A DNA stretch of 64,000 nt from DATJZH01 sp052146815 (GTDB lineage Bacteria; Actinomycetota; Actinomycetes; Streptosporangiales; Streptosporangiaceae). Location: assembly GCA_052146815.1 (NCBI GenBank), contig JBKQMG010000197.1, forward strand, positions 1 through 64,000, given 5' to 3'. Below the pieces are notes generated by a model. The model was given only the letters and a program-made list of their open reading frames with translations. It did no database searches and was not told where the DNA came from. Of the stretch, positions 44,003 to 52,892 are shown in pieces. Both the position numbers and the translations under genes were made by a program. Each line of letters begins with the position of its first letter. Position 1 is the first letter of the stretch.

Positions 44003-46140
44003 GTGACCAGGGGGCCTGAACATGGCCGGGGGGGCCTGATCATGGACGCGAACGCCGGGGCGGCGGCGCGCCCCGCAGCCCGCGCATGGGTGCGGGCGGG
44101 CGGATGGCTGCGCGGGTCGCGCTCGGGGCTGTTCGCCATTGCCGCCGTCGTCGGCGCCGGCGCGGGCCTGGCCGCGGTCGGCTTCCGCTATCTCATCTAC
44201 TTCGTCACCTGGCTGGCGACAGGGCATATCAAGTTCGGCCAGAACGGCTACGTGGGCAGCTCCCACCTGCCCTGGCTCGGACTGGGTTTCTTCGTCGTGA
44301 TCCCCGTCGTGGGCGGCCTGCTCTATGGCCCGCTTATCTACTGGTACGCGGGCGAGGCGCGCGGGCACGGCGTGCCCGAGGTGATGATCGCCGTCGCGGA
44401 GAACGGCGGGCGGATCCGGCCCCAGGTGAGCCTGGTCAAGGCGCTGGCCTCGGCGCTGACCATCGGCACGGGCGGGTCAGTCGGCCGGGAGGGGCCGATC
44501 GTGCAGATCGGCTCGGCGCTGGCCTCGAGCCTCGGGCAGTGGGTGCGGCTGCCCGAAGACCGGATGCGCGTTCTGGTGGCCTGCGGCGCAGGCGCCGGGA
44601 TTGCCGCGACGTTCAACATGCCGATCGCTGGGGTCTGCTTCGGGATCGAGCTGATCCTGCGGGAGTTCGCCATCGAGGCGATCTCCGCGGTCGTGGTGTC
44701 GGCGATGGTGGCCGACCTGATCGCCCAGCAGTTCCTCGGCAGCGCCGTGCACGGGATCAGCAGCTACCTCCTGGTCGCCCTGCTCGCGGTGGTCGCGGCC
44801 CTGATCGGGCAGGCGTTCGCGAAGATTCTCTACGCCACCGAGGATCTGTGCGACCGGGTGTGGAAGGGCCGCCCTGAGTGGGCCCGGCCGGCGGTCGGCG
44901 GAGTACTGCTCGGACTCGTGCTGCTGGCGCTGCCGCAGATGTACGGGCTGGGCTACCCGGTGCTGGAAAAATCCGTGGCGGGCGGCTACGCCTTGTGGTT
45001 CCTGATCGTGCTGGCCGCCGGGAAGATGATCGCTTCCAGTCTCACTCTCGGAATCGGCGGCTCCGGCGGAGTGTTCGCGCCCTCCTTGTTCGTCGGCGCC
45101 ACCTCAGGCGCGGCGTTCGGGGACATCGCGGGCCACCTTCTCGGCCCGGCGGCCGGACCGCCTGCCCTCTACGCGGTCGTCGCGATGGGCGCGGTGTTCG
45201 CGTCGGCGGCCAGGGCACCGCTGACCTCGCTCGCGAGCGTGATCGAGCTGACCGGCGATCTGCTGCTCACGCTGCCGGTGATGCTCGCCGTCGCGATTTC
45301 CTACTTCGTCGGGCGGGCGGTCAGCTACGGCACCATCTACACCACCAAGCTGCTGCGCCGCGGCATCGACATCGACCGGGCCTCGCCGCCGGATGTCATG
45401 CGTGATCTCGATGTCTCGCAGGTGATGCGGACGTTCCGTTCGCCGCTCGCGATCCCGGCCGCTCAGACCGACGGTGCCGCGCCGCCCGACTGGCCGGCGC
45501 TGGTCGGCCCGTCACGCACCGCGGTGACGTGGAGGCGCTTTTCGCCAGCGAGTCGATTGCTCATGCGCTGCGTCAGCTAGTCCGCAGTGGCCGCGACGGG
45601 CTGCCGGTGATGTCCGACGACAGCCAGGTCCTGCGGGGCTGGCTCACCAGCCAGCAGGTACTGGCTGCCGTGGCGCAGGAGATGGCCGGCCCCCGCATGC
45701 GGAACGAAGAGATGCAGCAGGCCGTCGACTGGCCGCAGGACGGCCAGGAATCTCGCGATACTGCCGCGCATGACGGGGCCCACAGGCAGGTGGGTGCCGC
45801 CGGCCAGGACGGTGCCGCCGGCCAGGACGGTGCCGCCGGCCAGGACGGTGCCGCCGGGCAGGTGGGTGCCGCCGGGCAGGACGGCCCCGCCGGGCAGGAC
45901 GGTGAGCCGCCCGGGCTGGTAACGCCTGCGTCGGTGACCGGTCATCAGGTCGTGGAGATCACGATCGGCCCTGGCTCGCCCGCGGCCGGCCGGAGGCTGG
46001 GCGACATTGCCTGGCCGGACGGCTGCGTGCCCGTCTCGGTGGTGCGCAACCGGTCCCGGTGCCTGCCCGAGGCCGGCATCTCCCTGCGTCCCGGCGACCG
46101 GATCAGCGTTCTCGTCCCGGCGCTAGCGGCGGCGGGGCCG
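44003..46140 (+). CDS. CLC-type chloride channel/antiporter with CBS and TrkA-C-like tail (one frameshift)
   Basis: GTG 44003 (ATG 44042 alternative). The membrane domain has the CLC selectivity motifs: GHGVPEVMI, GGSVGREGPIVQIGSALASS (gating Glu) and GGSGGVFAPSLFVGATSGAA. A single-base deletion at about 45527 (one C missing in GTGACGTGGAG) shifts the frame. The CBS-like block VEALFASESIAHALRQLVRS continues from there, then a collagen-like linker, then a TrkA-C-like domain (HQVVEITIGPGSPAAGRRLG, GISLRPGDRISVLV). Similarity ends near 46140. The frame then stays open antisense to phospholipase C as far as 47223, so the true stop is uncertain. Confidence 0.82.
45793..45900 (+). repeat. Six 18-bp tandem repeats encoding a collagen-like linker
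   Basis: Six in-frame 18-bp units (first unit GGTGCCGCCGGCCAGGAC at 45793-45810). The first three are identical; the last three have one to three changes. They encode GAAGQD-type hexapeptides, i.e. Gly-X-Y triplets, in the cytoplasmic part of the CLC protein between CBS and TrkA-C-like sequence. Confidence 0.9.
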
Positions 46141-46221
46141 GCAATGCCGCCGCCCCGGCCTGACCGCCGCGCCGGCCTGACCCGGTCCTGGCGGGCGGCC
46201 CAGCCGGACGGTGCGGTGCGG

Positions 46222-47664
46222 TCAGGCGGGGGCGTGGCCCTGCTCCCTGGCGGCGCGCCAGGTGGCCGTCCGCGCGCTGACATACGCGTCGAAGTCAGAT
46301 GGTGTCTGCTGATGCTCCAGCAGCGGCGCGCTCCGCAGCTGGCTCAGCGGAACCGGCAGCTGAGAGGTCAGCTGGGCATTGATCATCTGGATGTGCGACA
46401 CCTCGGCCGTGGCCGGGTTGGCGCCGCCGGAGACCGGTGCCGTCACCCCGGCCAGCGGATCGTCGGTTCGCGCCGTGGTCAGGCTGAGCACATCGCCGAC
46501 GTCCGGAGCGGCGGCGTCTCTCGCGGTCAGCGGGGGCAGCCCCCAGCGCGTCTCGATGGTCTTCAGCACGGAAGTGTGGTCGAGCGGCACCGATCCGGCC
46601 GGAACCCGGAAGACTGTGCCGGCCGGAATGAGGGGCGAAACCAGAACCACGGGGACGCGTATCCCGAACCTGGTGAAGTCGAATCCGAATTCGCCAGGCG
46701 TAGCATCCGGCGGCGTAGCGCCGGCCGGCGGCGGCACGTGGTCATAGAGCCCGCCGTGCTCGTCGTAGGTGATGAACAGCAGAGTCTGATCCCAGCCGGG
46801 CCCGTTACGCAAGGCGTTGTACACGTCCTGGATGAGCTTCTCGCCGAGCGAGACGTCGTAGTTGGGATGCTGGCTGTTACCCGCCGATCCCCAGCTCGGC
46901 TCCAGGAACGAGTACTGCGGCAGCGTGCCCGCGGCGGCGTCCGACTGGAAGTCAGCGAACAGCCCGAAGCAGGAGTCAGGCGCGCTCGTGGTATCCGGGA
47001 AATCCTTGCGGGTCAGCGGCGGCTCGTCGTAGCCGTAGATCTTCCAGCTCAGGCTGTGCGCTGTCATCAGGCCGAAGATGCTCTGCACCGTGAAAGATGC
47101 CGTGCCGTCGTTCATGTGCCCCTGGCTCGTCGCCGCGCAGGCGAAAGCCCGGTTCGGGAAGGTCTCGGTGGGCACCGAGCTGAACCACTGGTCGCAGACG
47201 GCGAAACCGGCCGCGAGGCCTGAGAGCACCGGCAGCGCCGTCGGCGGGAACACGCCCATGATGTCGGAGGGGGTGGTGCCGGCCTGCACGCTGCGGCCCG
47301 AACGCTGGTCGTAGCTGATGGCGTCGGCATAGTTAGTGATGAAGCCGCCATTGGCGGCCACCGCCGGGACCGGCGGTCTGCCGCTGCCGAACAGCTGCAC
47401 GTTGGTATTGGCGTATCCCTCGCCCGGGTCGGCGCCGGGCATAAAGTAGGCGCCGGCCGCCGTCGGGTCGATCTGGTAAACCGTCACCGTATTGCCGCTG
47501 GCGTCGGTATTCGACTCGCTGCCCGTCAGCCCCTCAAAGGGCTGGCCAGCCGGCGAGACATTGCCCGAGCCGGCGTACAGGAATCCCAGCATGTGATCGA
47601 ACGAGCGGTTCTCGAGCATCAGCTGAACTACGTACTGAATCGACGGGAGCTGATTTCCGGCCAT
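46222..47664 (-). CDS. Phospholipase C (phosphatidylcholine-type, acid phosphatase superfamily)
   Basis: 480 residues from ATG 47664 (GGGGGGAAG upstream). VVQLMLENRSFDHMLGFLYA carries the ENRSFD motif. CDQWFSSVPTETFPNRAFAC and LLFITYDEHGGLYDHVPPPA complete the metal/catalytic set of the bacterial PLC/phosphoesterase family. VPVVLVSPLIPAGTVFR is also conserved. There is no Tat or Sec signal, unlike most secreted PLCs, so it may be intracellular or exported by another route. The 3' end meets the CLC gene tail to tail. Confidence 0.88.
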   Translation of the reverse strand: MAGNQLPSIQYVVQLMLENRSFDHMLGFLYAGSGNVSPAGQPFEGLTGSESNTDASGNTVTVYQIDPTAAGAYFMPGADPGEGYANTNVQLFGSGRPPVPAVAANGGFITNYADAISYDQRSGRSVQAGTTPSDIMGVFPPTALPVLSGLAAGFAVCDQWFSSVPTETFPNRAFACAATSQGHMNDGTASFTVQSIFGLMTAHSLSWKIYGYDEPPLTRKDFPDTTSAPDSCFGLFADFQSDAAAGTLPQYSFLEPSWGSAGNSQHPNYDVSLGEKLIQDVYNALRNGPGWDQTLLFITYDEHGGLYDHVPPPAGATPPDATPGEFGFDFTRFGIRVPVVLVSPLIPAGTVFRVPAGSVPLDHTSVLKTIETRWGLPPLTARDAAAPDVGDVLSLTTARTDDPLAGVTAPVSGGANPATAEVSHIQMINAQLTSQLPVPLSQLRSAPLLEHQQTPSDFDAYVSARTATWRAAREQGHAPA

Positions 47665-47806
47665 TTGCTTCCCCCCAGCAGTCTGAATCCGCCATTTCTG
47701 TGGCGCCTTACTGCGATCCTCGCAGAAAGGACAGGCCGACACAGGCAGCTGCGCACAGAACGGACACCGGCCGCCCGCGCAGCCGCGAGAACGTAGATTG
47801 GCCGTC

Positions 47807-48316
47807 GTGGCCAGTGCGAATCATGAGGAGCAGGAGCGGATCATCCCGGCTGTTCCCGCTTCGGCCGGGGCCATGATCTTCGACCGCAAATCCCGGCTGC
47901 TGATCCTGAAGCCGACCTACAAGTCGGGCTGGACGATTCCCGGCGGCGAGATGGAGGCCGACGGGGAGACGCCCTGGGAGGGGTGCCGCCGCGAGGTCCG
48001 CGAGGAATGCGGCCTTGACGTCCAGCGCGGCACTCTGGCCTGCGTCGACTTCCGCAAGCGGCGTCCGGGCCGGCCTGGCGGCATCCGGTTCCTGTTCGAC
48101 TGCGGGGCCCTGGACGACAGCGTGCTCGCCGGGATCACGCTGCAGGCCGCTGAGATCGCCGCGCACAAGATCGTGCCGCTGCCGGAGGCCCTGAAACTGC
48201 TCAGCGGCCCGGTCCGGCGGCGGGTGGCCCGGGCGGTGCGCGCCGCCGTCCCCCTCTACCTCGAAGACGGCCGCCCGGTTCCGGGCGTGGGACCGTCCGG
48301 CCGTCGCAAGCGGTAG
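47807..48316 (+). CDS. NUDIX hydrolase
   Basis: About 169 residues from GTG 47807 (TTG 47798 alternative). GWTIPGGEMEADGETPWEGC and RREVREECGLDV form a full Nudix box (GX5EX7REUXEEXGU). The N-terminal strand ASAGAMIFDRKSRLLILKPT precedes it. It hydrolyses a nucleoside diphosphate linked to another moiety; the specificity is not evident. A hairpin terminator lies in the gap after it. Confidence 0.88.
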   Translation: MASANHEEQERIIPAVPASAGAMIFDRKSRLLILKPTYKSGWTIPGGEMEADGETPWEGCRREVREECGLDVQRGTLACVDFRKRRPGRPGGIRFLFDCGALDDSVLAGITLQAAEIAAHKIVPLPEALKLLSGPVRRRVARAVRAAVPLYLEDGRPVPGVGPSGRRKR

Positions 48317-48401
48317 CTCGGGCGGAAAGGGCGCCAGCGGGGGTTTGCGGCGATTACGACGAAACGCAAGGCTCCTCCGGCGCCAGCATGGACAGGCCTG
48401 T

Positions 48402-48431
48402 CCGGCGGAGCGAACTGTTTCGCTCCGCCGG
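48402..48431. terminator. Perfect hairpin between nudix and ssuD
   Basis: CCGGCGGAGCGAA (48402-48414) and TTCGCTCCGCCGG (48419-48431) form a 13-bp perfect stem with a four-base loop. It lies in the 184-bp gap between the convergent NUDIX and ssuD genes and could terminate both. Confidence 0.8.
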
Positions 48432-48500
48432 GCAGAGCCGGTGCGGGGAACAGGATCACGGGCAAGGCGGCCGGGGGCGGCGGTGCCCGGCGCGAGGCGG

Positions 48501-49676
48501 CTAGGCCGTCGCGAGGACGGGCCGGGCCGCCGCGGCGCTGCCGAGGGCGCCGCGCCTGCGCAGCTCCGGCAGTACCCCCTCGCCGAACCAGTACGCCTCC
48601 TCCAGATGGGGGTAGCCGGAGAAGATGAACTCCTCGATGCCGAGCGAGGCGTATTCCTCGATCCGGTCGGCCACCTGCTCGTGGCTGCCGACCAGCGCGG
48701 TCCCGGCGCCGCCGCGGACCAGGCCTACTCCGGCCCAGAGATTCGGGTAGATCTCCAGGTCCGCGGCGCTGCCGCTGCGACGGTAGCCGGTGTGCAGGGC
48801 CCGCATCCGCTCCTGGCCGACGGATTCGCTCTGGCCGAGAACCTGCTGCGCGGTGACGATCTCGGCTGGATCGAGGTCCTCGAGCATCCGGTCGGCCTCC
48901 GCCCACGCGTCCTGCTCGCGGTCGCGGCTGATGACGTGCAGGCGGATGCCGAACCGCAATGTCCTGCCTTCGGCCTGGGCGAGAGCGCGCAGCCAGGCGA
49001 TCTTCTCGGCGACCTGGTGCGGCGGCTCGCCCCAGGTCAGGTAGACGTCCACGTAGCGGGCGGCTACCGGGCCCGCGGCCGCCGACGAGCCGCCGAAGTA
49101 CAAGGCGGGCACCGGTTCCGGCGGCACCATCACCGTCGCCCCGCTGACCTGGTAGTACTTGCCGTCGAGGTCGTAGGGCTCCCCGCGCCACGCGCCGCGG
49201 ATGATGTCGAGGAACTCGCCGGTCCGGGCGTACCGCTCATCATGCGACAGGTGGTCGCCGAACCGGCGCTGCTCGTCGGCCTGGCCGCCGGTCACGACGT
49301 TCAGCAGCAGGCGGCCGCGGGAGATGCGCTGGTAAGTCGCTGCCATCTGCGCTGCCAGCGTGGGCGACGTGAGCCCCGGCCGGAACGCGACGAGGAACTT
49401 CAGCCGCTGCGTCTGGCTGATCAGCGCCGCCGTGACCAGCCACGCGTCCTCGCACCAGGTACCGGTAGGAGTGAGGACACCCTCGAATCCCAGCTGCTCG
49501 GCAGAGCGGGCCACCTGGGCCAGGTAGCCGATATCCGGCGGCCGGGTCGCCGAGCGGGCGCCGCGCGGCCGCCCGGGCCCGCCCGCGCCGCCGCGCAGCG
49601 GGATGCTGTGGCCGCGGCCGACGATGGCCCTGCCGTCACCGGAGGTCGGCAGGAACCAGTGGAATTTAAGCGTCAT
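48501..49676 (-). CDS. ssuD: FMNH2-dependent alkanesulfonate monooxygenase
   Basis: 391 residues. The LLM barrel begins FHWFLPTSGDGR. PDIGYLAQVARSAEQLGFEG, LKFLVAFRPGLTSPTLAAQM and RGRLLLNVVTGGQADEQRRF are SsuD signatures. SHDERYARTGEFLDIIRGAW and VGSHEQVADRIEEYASLGIE complete the domain. It cleaves alkanesulfonates to aldehyde plus sulfite with FMNH2 and O2. Its ATG overlaps the ssuA stop (ATGA). No SsuE-type FMN reductase is in the operon, so reduced flavin must come from elsewhere. Confidence 0.93.
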   Translation of the reverse strand: MTLKFHWFLPTSGDGRAIVGRGHSIPLRGGAGGPGRPRGARSATRPPDIGYLAQVARSAEQLGFEGVLTPTGTWCEDAWLVTAALISQTQRLKFLVAFRPGLTSPTLAAQMAATYQRISRGRLLLNVVTGGQADEQRRFGDHLSHDERYARTGEFLDIIRGAWRGEPYDLDGKYYQVSGATVMVPPEPVPALYFGGSSAAAGPVAARYVDVYLTWGEPPHQVAEKIAWLRALAQAEGRTLRFGIRLHVISRDREQDAWAEADRMLEDLDPAEIVTAQQVLGQSESVGQERMRALHTGYRRSGSAADLEIYPNLWAGVGLVRGGAGTALVGSHEQVADRIEEYASLGIEEFIFSGYPHLEEAYWFGEGVLPELRRRGALGSAAAARPVLATA

Positions 49677-50794
49677 GACGACCCTCCCACGGCGTTGTTG
49701 AAGCTGGTGTCGGAGAACTTCGCGAAGTCCACGTGAGCGGGGATGAGGCCGGCCGAAGAGAACGCGTTCGCGATCTGCTGCTCAGAGCTGACGACCGCGG
49801 GGGTAATGGGCACGGCGGTGGCCACGGAGTCCTTGGCCGCATCGGTCATGACACTGTCCGGCAGGCCGGTGGCCTTGGCCCAGACGCTGGCCCACGATGA
49901 CTGGTGCGTCGCGGCCCAGGCGTGCGCCTGGTCGAGCAGCCTGAGGTACGCGCGGATGGCGGCGGCCTTCGCCGGGTCCGCGAGCGCGTCGCGGGAGGCG
50001 ACCTCGAAGGAGTAGGTCGTGCCGATGGAGGTCCCGTTGACCAGGACTCTCGCGCCATGCTGGGCCTCGGCCTGCTCGATATAGGGGGACCAGACGTCCC
50101 AGGCGTCGACAGCGCCGGACGCGAAGGCGGCTTCGGCCTGGGCGGGCTGCAGGTTCACGACCGTCACGTCCTTGACGGTCAGCCCCGCCTTCTTCAGCAC
50201 GGCCAGCAGGTGATAGTCAGCAGAGCTGCCCTCGGCCACGGCTATCTTCTTGCCGCGCAGCTCGGCCACGGAGTGGATCGCGGACCCCTTCGGCACCAGG
50301 AGCGCCGATCCGAGCGGATTGGCCTGCAGGGCGCCGACGATGGCGACCTTCTCGCCGCCCGCGGCGGCGAAGACCGGCGGCGCATCGCCGACGCCGCCGA
50401 TGTCGATCGCGCCGGCCCCCATGGCCTGCAGCATCGGCGGCCCTGAGGTGAAGTCGGACCAGGAGACCTTGAACGGCAGCTTGCTGATCAGCCCGGCTGC
50501 GGTGAGCAGGGCCTCTGAGCCCGAGCCGGCCTGGTCCCCGACGTGCAGGGTGACCTGGGAGAGGCTTGTCGTGCTGGCTGATGAGGTGCCTGATGCCGAG
50601 GCAGACGGGCTGCTGGCGGCACTGCTGCCGCCAGACGAGCATGCCGCCGCGAGAGCACCGGCGGCGAACAGGCTCGCCGCCAGCGGCAGCGCGCCGGGTC
50701 GCCGCGCGGCCGGGGCAGCCCGCGCGCCGCGCGCCGCGTGCGCGCGGGAGCGGCGCCAGGGCGCCACCATCGGAGCAGGGCCTTTGATGTTCAT
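49673..50794 (-). CDS. ssuA: Aliphatic sulfonate ABC transporter, substrate-binding lipoprotein
   Basis: 373 residues from ATG 50794, overlapping the ssuB stop (ATGA). An Arg-rich n-region and hydrophobic stretch LPLAASLFAAGALAAACSSG form a lipoprotein signal with Cys52. A Ser/Ala-rich linker follows. The binding domain carries FKVSWSDFTSGPPMLQAMGA, AIDIGGVGDAPPVFAAAGG and GKKIAVAEGSSADYHLLAVL, typical of SsuA/NrtA-type taurine and sulfonate binders. It delivers the substrate to SsuC. Confidence 0.92.
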   Translation of the reverse strand: MNIKGPAPMVAPWRRSRAHAARGARAAPAARRPGALPLAASLFAAGALAAACSSGGSSAASSPSASASGTSSASTTSLSQVTLHVGDQAGSGSEALLTAAGLISKLPFKVSWSDFTSGPPMLQAMGAGAIDIGGVGDAPPVFAAAGGEKVAIVGALQANPLGSALLVPKGSAIHSVAELRGKKIAVAEGSSADYHLLAVLKKAGLTVKDVTVVNLQPAQAEAAFASGAVDAWDVWSPYIEQAEAQHGARVLVNGTSIGTTYSFEVASRDALADPAKAAAIRAYLRLLDQAHAWAATHQSSWASVWAKATGLPDSVMTDAAKDSVATAVPITPAVVSSEQQIANAFSSAGLIPAHVDFAKFSDTSFNNAVGGSS

Positions 50795-51639
50795 TTCGTT
50801 CCTTCCGTCGTGACGCCAAGCTCGGTGAGCAGGCGGGTTCGCAGGGCAATCAGCTCGGGGTCGTCGCGATTGCGGGGCCGGGGCGCCTCGATCCGGCAGC
50901 CGTAGCCGAGCCGGCCGCCGGCGAGCACCAGGACCCGGTCGGCAAGGGCGAGCGCCTCGTCGACGTCGTGGGTGACCAGCAGCACCGCTGGCTGGTGGCG
51001 GGCCCATAGGCCGAGCACGAGCCGGTGCATCGCGATCCTGGTCAGCGCGTCCAGCGCGCTGAACGGCTCGTCCAGCAGCAGCAGACGTGGCTCGCGGACC
51101 AGGGCCCTCGCCAGCGAGGCCCGCTGCGCCTCGCCGCCCGACAGGGTCAGCGGCCACGCGTCGGCCTGGTCCGCGAGCCCGACTTCCGCCAGCGCGGCAC
51201 TGGAGACGGTGAGCGGATCTTTCGTACGCAGTCCCAGGCTGACGTTCGCCCGCACCCGCCGCCACGGCACGAGGCGCGGCTCCTGGAACGCCACGGCGAC
51301 GGTGCCCTGGACGCTCAGCGTGCCAGTGACGTCCCGGTCGAGCCCGGCGAGCGCGCGCAGCAGGGTGGACTTGCCCGAGCCGCTGCGGCCGATCAGTGCG
51401 ACGAATTCGCCGCCCGCTATGTCGATATCGAGGCCGTCGAGGATCCGCCGCTCGCCGAAGGTCCTGCTGAGCCCGCGGACCTGTGCCACCGGGCCAATGG
51501 TCCGGCCGGCGGCGGCGCTGTCGCCAGCGTCATGCGGGCCGTCTGCCTGCGGGGAGCTGCCCGCCTGCTGCGGGCCAGCCGCCTGCCGCGGGCCGCCCGG
51601 CCGCTGCTGCTCTACTGCTCCAGGAAACTGCGGCGCCAT
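50791..51639 (-). CDS. ssuB: Sulfonate ABC transporter ATP-binding protein
   Basis: 282 residues from ATG 51639. Walker A (LIGRSGSGKSTLLRAL), Q-loop (VAVAFQEPRLVPWRRVRANV), signature LSGGEAQRASLARAL, Walker B LLLLDEPFSALDALTR and the switch His (LLVTHDVDEALALADRVLVL) are intact. The N-terminal 45 residues are an Ala/Gly/Gln-rich extension and overlap the end of ssuC by 28 bases, so the true start may be further in. Confidence 0.93.
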   Translation of the reverse strand: MAPQFPGAVEQQRPGGPRQAAGPQQAGSSPQADGPHDAGDSAAAGRTIGPVAQVRGLSRTFGERRILDGLDIDIAGGEFVALIGRSGSGKSTLLRALAGLDRDVTGTLSVQGTVAVAFQEPRLVPWRRVRANVSLGLRTKDPLTVSSAALAEVGLADQADAWPLTLSGGEAQRASLARALVREPRLLLLDEPFSALDALTRIAMHRLVLGLWARHQPAVLLVTHDVDEALALADRVLVLAGGRLGYGCRIEAPRPRNRDDPELIALRTRLLTELGVTTEGTK

Positions 51640-52529
51640 GCCAGAGCCCTCCTCTCAAAGAGCCGGACCAGCGCGTCGGTCAGCAGGCCGAGCACGCAGT
51701 ACATGAGCAGAGCCACGATGATCACGTCGTTGCGGTCGAACTGGGTCGCCTGGCTGATCATGAATCCGAGGCCGGCACTGGCGTTGAACTGCTCGGCGAC
51801 CACGAGCGCCAGCCAGGCCACGCCGAGGCTCTGCCGCAGCCCGACGAGCATCTGCGGCAGGGCGCCGGGCAGCACGATCTGGCGCAGCAGCTCGCTGCGG
51901 CGCAGATGCAGCACCTGGCCCAGTTCAGCGAGCCTGGCGTCGACGTTGCGGATTCCGGAAAAGGTGTTCAGGTACAGCGGGATCGCGGCGCCGATGGCGA
52001 TCAGCAGCACCTTCGGCAGCTCGCCGATCCCGAACCAGACGATGAACACGGGGATCAGGCCGAACAGCGGCAGCGTGCGCAGCATCTGCATCAGCGGGTC
52101 CACTGCGTTCTCGCCGAATGTGCTCAGACCGGCGAGCATGGCCAGGATCACCGCGACGGTGGCGCCGCAGGCAAAGCCGGCGGCGACTCTCTCCAGCGAG
52201 ACCAGCATGTTGCCCGGCAGCGATCCGTAGGCCGGGGAACTGGTGGTGATCAGCGAGACCGCGGTGCTCCAGACCTGCGTGGGCGGCGGCAGCCTGGTCG
52301 GCGAGACGAGCCCGGCGGAGCTGACGAGCTGCCACCCGAGCAGGACGATGACCGGGCTGACCAGACGGCGCAGGGCCTTGCTGCGCAGCAGCCGGCGCGG
52401 TCCCCGGCTGGCTGCGCCACGGCGCGGCGCGCCGGCCGTTCCCGCCGGGCCTGCCAGGCTGGGAGTTTCCGGCGAGAGGGCCGCCGGCTCGAGCGTAAGC
52501 AGGTCGGTCTTGGATCCGGGCACGGGCAT
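51612..52529 (-). CDS. ssuC: Sulfonate ABC transporter permease
   Basis: 305 residues from ATG 52529 (GAGGT upstream). The permease domain has six helices and the conserved cytoplasmic EAA-type loop (DARLAELGQVLHLRRSELLR, then IVLPGALPQMLVGLRQSLGV). The Ala/Arg-rich N-terminal 55 residues are extra. First structural gene of ssuCBAD; the leader peptide frame lies 190 bp upstream. Confidence 0.92.
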   Translation of the reverse strand: MPVPGSKTDLLTLEPAALSPETPSLAGPAGTAGAPRRGAASRGPRRLLRSKALRRLVSPVIVLLGWQLVSSAGLVSPTRLPPPTQVWSTAVSLITTSSPAYGSLPGNMLVSLERVAAGFACGATVAVILAMLAGLSTFGENAVDPLMQMLRTLPLFGLIPVFIVWFGIGELPKVLLIAIGAAIPLYLNTFSGIRNVDARLAELGQVLHLRRSELLRQIVLPGALPQMLVGLRQSLGVAWLALVVAEQFNASAGLGFMISQATQFDRNDVIIVALLMYCVLGLLTDALVRLFERRALAWRRSFLEQ

Positions 52530-52719
52530 ACCTCATTCGTGCGACGAAAGGGGAGCGGGGACGCCCCGGGCCGCAGCGGCGCGGCGGCCTCGCGGGAAAC
52601 GCCAGGCGGGCGGGAACTGGCCTTCCCCCGGCAGGGAGCGCCGGGCTGGCCCGGCGGACGGGCCGGCCGCGCCCGGCCGCCCGGCCCGGCCGCCCGGCCC
52701 GGCTGCCAGGTACTGGCGG

Positions 52720-52794
52720 CTAGCGACACATGGCGCTGGCCTGGCGCCGCAGGTCGACGTGGATCCGGGAGACCAGGGGGTCAAAGCCGTTCAT
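52720..52794 (-). CDS. Putative Cys-containing leader peptide of the ssu operon
   Basis: 24 codons, ATG 52794 to TAG 52720-52722. The frame starts MNGFDPLVSRIHVDLRRQ and ends ASAMCR. This RxHVDLRRxASAxCR pattern is that of actinobacterial leader peptides preceding sulfur-acquisition operons, where the terminal Cys codon is thought to report cysteine supply. The predicted transcription start coincides with the ATG, so the leader would be leaderless. The 190-base GC-rich gap to ssuC could hold an attenuator. Confidence 0.75.
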   Translation of the reverse strand: MNGFDPLVSRIHVDLRRQASAMCR

Positions 52795-52801
52795 GGGCCC
52801 C

Positions 52802-52830
52802 ATCCTGAGCGCCAATCTCGATAATGTCAA
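52802..52830 (-). promoter_or_regulatory. Predicted ssu promoter
   Basis: Read on the minus strand: TTGACA (complement of 52825-52830), a 17-base spacer, then CAGGAT (complement of 52802-52807). The start would be about seven bases on, at the A of the leader-peptide ATG (52794). The -35 box lies inside the palindrome at 52820-52841. Confidence 0.6.
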
Positions 52831-52841
52831 TCGACAATATC
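52820..52841. promoter_or_regulatory. 22-bp near-palindrome over the ssu -35 box
   Basis: GATAATGTC (52820-52828), spacer AATC, GACAATATC (52833-52841): eight of nine positions are symmetric. It overlaps the predicted ssu -35 box and lies upstream of the divergent permease, so a repressor bound here could control one or both. The binding protein is not encoded next to it. Confidence 0.6.
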
Positions 52842-52875
52842 TTAAATGCGCCGTACAGGGCCCGGCCCTGCCGAG

Positions 52876-52892
52876 ATACCCGGTAGGGGTAT
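52876..52892. promoter_or_regulatory. CsoR-like operator upstream of the permease
   Basis: ATACCCGGTAGGGGTAT (52876-52892) is an inverted repeat ATACCC-N5-GGGTAT, the form of CsoR-family operators (copper, nickel or persulfide sensors). It sits 51 bp before the permease start, between the other palindrome and the gene. No csoR gene was seen in the window. Confidence 0.6.

Noticed and set aside
45793..45900. CRISPR-like repeat array
   Set aside because: Units are contiguous with no spacers and are in frame with the CLC protein; it is a coding tandem repeat.
46141..47223. Continuation of the CLC frame to 47223
   Set aside because: It is entirely antisense to a well-supported phospholipase C and has no resemblance to a protein domain; chance openness or a lost stop is the better explanation.
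52530..52719. Definite rho-independent attenuator before ssuC
   Set aside because: The stretch is extremely GC-rich and can fold many ways; no stem with a T-tract could be singled out, so only the leader peptide and promoter are reported.
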